From contig JAPOTF010000067.1 of the NCBI GenBank assembly GCA_026709325.1, positions 1 through 55,063 of the forward strand: 55,063 bases of DNA, given 5' to 3'. Positions 52,944 through 55,063 of the stretch are shown here, piece by piece. Made by a program: the position numbers and the translations under genes. Each line of letters begins with the position of its first letter. The first letter of the stretch is position 1. The notes under the pieces were generated by a model. The model saw only the letters and a program-made list of their open reading frames with translations, did no database searches and was not told the origin of the DNA. The stretch is from Roseovarius sp. (GTDB taxonomy: Bacteria > Pseudomonadota > Alphaproteobacteria > Rhodobacterales > Rhodobacteraceae).

Positions 52944-53891
52944 ATGCTTCTCGCAAAAGAGGATCGTCAAATGGTCGCTTCGGCCTTTGATGACATTAGC
53001 TTTAACCTGTGCAAGCGCCGGGAAAATGTGCTGATGATGAGCGCAGACCTTGCACATTACTGCGACCTTTTCAAAGTTACGAGTGAACTTCCCGATCAGT
53101 ATGTGGAAGTTGGAATGGCCGAGCAAAATCTCGTGGGCGTCGCCGCAGGTCTCGCCAAGGTCGGCTATGTGCCTGTCACGACCACCTTTGGCAGCTATGC
53201 GTCGCGTCGCTGCTTCGACCAGATGGTCATTTGCATGGGCACCAGTAAAAACACCGGGATATGTCTTGCCTTCACGCCGGGCATTGCCAGCCCTGCGCCG
53301 ATCCATCATCAGGGCACAGAGGATCTCGGCATGCTCCGCGCTGTACCCAACGCGACCGTGATCGACGCGATGGATGTGACGGATTTTGCGCAAGCGCTCA
53401 ATGTCGCCTGCGACACCCCTGGATTGGTCTACATGCGCGGCCATCGCGGGTCGACACCAAGATGGCTTGATCCCGATGACTTCATGTTCGAGATCGGAAA
53501 GACTTATCCTTTGCGCACGGGGACAGGTGTTGGAATCATTTCCTGCGGGCATGGATCGCAATGGGCGGTTGAGGCCTCTGATATCCTTGCGGACGATGGG
53601 TTTGATCACTCGCTGCTTCACGTCCCGACGATAAAGCCGGTGAATGAGCGCGAGATCGCGGATTACTGTTTCGCCCATGATCAGATCGTGACCATCGAGA
53701 ACCATCAGATTTCCACGGGTCTGGGCGGGCTGGTCAGCGAGATTACAGGCAAGATCGGTCGTGCGCCACGCATAACGCGTATCGGTTTGCCCGACACCTG
53801 GGCGCCTGGCGGCTCAGTCGGGCATATCCGGCAGCACTTTGGCTTGGACGGGTCGACCTTGGCCAAGCGGATCAAGGAGGTGATGCAATGA
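52944..53891 (+). CDS. transketolase, C-terminal subunit
   Basis: The 315-residue protein corresponds to the pyrimidine-binding and C-terminal domains of a split transketolase: VEVGMAEQNLVGVAAGLAKVG (catalytic Glu, about residue 59), TTTFGSYASRRCFDQM, HHQGTEDLGMLRAVPN, then the C-terminal domain ending at KEVMQ. It acts with the N-terminal subunit encoded next. Here the C-terminal gene comes first, the reverse of the usual order. The genes overlap by 4 bp (ATGA). Two-subunit transketolases often serve dedicated sugar or sulfonate pathways. Confidence 0.88.
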   Translation: MLLAKEDRQMVASAFDDISFNLCKRRENVLMMSADLAHYCDLFKVTSELPDQYVEVGMAEQNLVGVAAGLAKVGYVPVTTTFGSYASRRCFDQMVICMGTSKNTGICLAFTPGIASPAPIHHQGTEDLGMLRAVPNATVIDAMDVTDFAQALNVACDTPGLVYMRGHRGSTPRWLDPDDFMFEIGKTYPLRTGTGVGIISCGHGSQWAVEASDILADDGFDHSLLHVPTIKPVNEREIADYCFAHDQIVTIENHQISTGLGGLVSEITGKIGRAPRITRIGLPDTWAPGGSVGHIRQHFGLDGSTLAKRIKEVMQ

Positions 53892-54790
53892 TCAGCAATT
53901 CAGGCAAACGCGTCAAAACCCTTGAGCTTTGGGCGGCCAAGATTCGGCGCAATGTTGTGGACATCTGCATGCAGCGTGGCGGCTATGCGGGGCAGGGGGT
54001 TGCCCTGGCCGATGTTGGGGCCTGCATCTTTTTTGACGAGATGCGCCCGGACGGAAACGGATGGTACCATGACCGCTTCATCAACTCCAACGGTCATGAC
54101 ACGATCATCAACTACGCGGCCATGGCGGAAATGGGCATTTATTCCATGGAAGAACTGCGCACGATGGGTGAGGACGGCTCTGCCATTGATCAGAGTCCGA
54201 TTGAGGGAGCAAGGGGCTTCGAAATCACCTCCGGGTCACTTGGTACCGGGGTCAGCCAAGCGGCCGGTATCGCACTCGGGGAGCGCAAGAAGGGCAGTGA
54301 CAAACGGGTGATCTGCCTTTTGTCGGATGGCGAGTTGCACGAAGGCAGCGTTTGGGAAGCCTTTATGTTTGCCGCTCACTACAAGTTGTCGAATTTCATC
54401 GTGGTCATCGACAACAATGACCTCGGGGCGACCGGCAAAACCTCCGACGTGATGGCGGTGGAACCGGTCAAGGCGAAAATGGAGGCCTTTGGTTTTGCCG
54501 CGCGTCAGATCAACGGCAATTCGATCCCCGAAATTCTGGACACCTTCGAGGACGCTCGAAACACCACGGACAAGCCCTATGCGATGATCGCAGATACGAA
54601 GATCTTCACCGGCATTGATGTCTACCAGGACGCGATCCCATTTGCGCATTTTGTAGGTGCGAACGGACGTTGGGACACGGGTTTCTTGGAATGGGAATCG
54701 GGTTGGAAAGAGATCACCGAGAGGATAAAGCGGTTGGAGGCGGAATTGGACGCGCCTGAGCAAGTCCTGGGTGACGCAAGGGCTGAATGA
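53888..54790 (+). CDS. transketolase, N-terminal (TPP-binding) subunit
   Basis: This 300-residue protein has FINSNGHDTIINYAAMAEMG, EGARGFEITSGSLGTGVSQAAGIALG and the TPP/Mg motif SDGELHEGSVWEAFMFAAHYKLSNFIVVIDNND (about residues 142-174), as in transketolase N-terminal subunits. The usual GDGE is SDGE here. Coupled to the upstream C-terminal subunit gene and, through an ATGA overlap, to a broken epimerase gene downstream. Together the subunits transfer two-carbon ketol units. Confidence 0.88.
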   Translation: MISNSGKRVKTLELWAAKIRRNVVDICMQRGGYAGQGVALADVGACIFFDEMRPDGNGWYHDRFINSNGHDTIINYAAMAEMGIYSMEELRTMGEDGSAIDQSPIEGARGFEITSGSLGTGVSQAAGIALGERKKGSDKRVICLLSDGELHEGSVWEAFMFAAHYKLSNFIVVIDNNDLGATGKTSDVMAVEPVKAKMEAFGFAARQINGNSIPEILDTFEDARNTTDKPYAMIADTKIFTGIDVYQDAIPFAHFVGANGRWDTGFLEWESGWKEITERIKRLEAELDAPEQVLGDARAE

Positions 54791-55063
54791 AGACACTGGT
54801 TACAGGCGCAACCGGTTTTATCGGCGCCTGCCCGATAAAGGAGTTGCTTGCGCAAGACCATAGTGTCGCTGCCGCGGATCTCGTCCCGGAACCATGTGTG
54901 GGATCGGGGCGATTGCCGAGGTCGTTTATCGCCGTGTTGATCTTTTGCGGGCTGATGAGATCGGCAAGCTCGTCGCTGACCCGGGCCCGACAACGCGATC
55001 CATCTTGCCGGGCTGCGGCTCCACCGGAACGGGCGGGCGTCCCTGGCGTTGCGGTGCTCGATG
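54787..55063 (+). pseudogene. frameshifted NAD-dependent epimerase/dehydratase, cut by window end
   Basis: The N-terminus MKTLVTGATGFIGACPIKELLAQDHSVAAADLVPEP has the Rossmann GxTGFIG motif. Similarity then shifts frame to AIAEVVYRRVDLLRADEIGKLVADPGP and again to PDNAIHLAGLRLHRNG. At least two frameshifts within 230 bases, at GGGG and GGGCCC runs, break the gene or reflect sequencing errors. It begins in the transketolase stop codon, so it belongs to the same operon. Confidence 0.75.

Noticed and set aside
1-55063. CRISPR arrays, rRNA genes, riboswitches
   Set aside because: No regularly spaced repeats, rRNA-like stretches or clear riboswitch cores were found. The only tandem repeat is the 21-bp pair at 25870-25914, which is coding.

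Overview
The window looks like part of an alphaproteobacterial chromosome of moderate GC. Ribosomal proteins L35, L20 and S15, PheS, a malyl-CoA lyase of the Rhodobacter Mcl1 type, a DUF1244 protein and a DgcN/DgcA pair all fit that class. The lineage within the class cannot be fixed from the sequence alone. Most genes are metabolic or transport genes in short, tightly overlapping operons. Intergenic stretches of 0.5-1 kb and several broken genes, mostly in the last third, point to ongoing gene loss, although some frameshifts sit at homopolymers and could be sequencing errors.

Layout. 0.2-10.1 kb: a flotillin, then a complete urea/amide-type (UrtABCDE-like) ABC importer. Its last ATPase is fused in frame to an amidase, and an acyl-CoA ligase and a small ABM-fold protein follow with 4-bp overlaps. 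Together they read as a pathway: import an amide, hydrolyse it to an acid, activate the acid to a CoA thioester. 10.2-18.2 kb: an acetolactate-synthase-like TPP enzyme, pyruvate kinase, an N-formylglutamate amidohydrolase-like protein, a DUF1244 protein, and a minus-strand operon dgcN-dgcA-D-amino-acid aminotransferase for D-glutamate/D-amino-acid use. 18.7-24.6 kb: malyl-CoA lyase, rpmI-rplT, a fatty acid desaturase, pheS (no pheT follows), a second ABM protein and a class III aminotransferase.

25-34.5 kb: an outer-membrane barrel protein and a LolA-like lipoprotein-sorting protein in opposite orientation; a TroABCD-like Mn/Zn importer behind a palindromic operator; a shortened DgoK-like protein coupled to a TIGR01244-type phosphatase. 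34.6-43.5 kb: a fused 5-oxoprolinase-type hydantoinase, a decayed coiled-coil gene, two tiny membrane proteins, RNase HII, an SDR and a MATE exporter. 43.7-46.8 kb: tRNA-Arg(CCT), a LacI-type regulator, a 3-hydroxyisobutyrate-dehydrogenase-like enzyme and rpsO.

47.1-49.5 kb is the standout: a 2,400-bp IS1595-like element with 22-bp perfect terminal inverted repeats and an 8-bp target duplication. Behind its frameshifted transposase, in a GTGA overlap, it carries a beta-class DNA methyltransferase fused to a PD-(D/E)XK nuclease-like domain. From 49.5 kb to the end the sequence holds intact dehydrogenases and a split transketolase in reversed subunit order, interleaved with four broken loci: an unidentified fragment, an SDR, an HxlR regulator and an epimerase. 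This looks like an acquired or eroding catabolic region.
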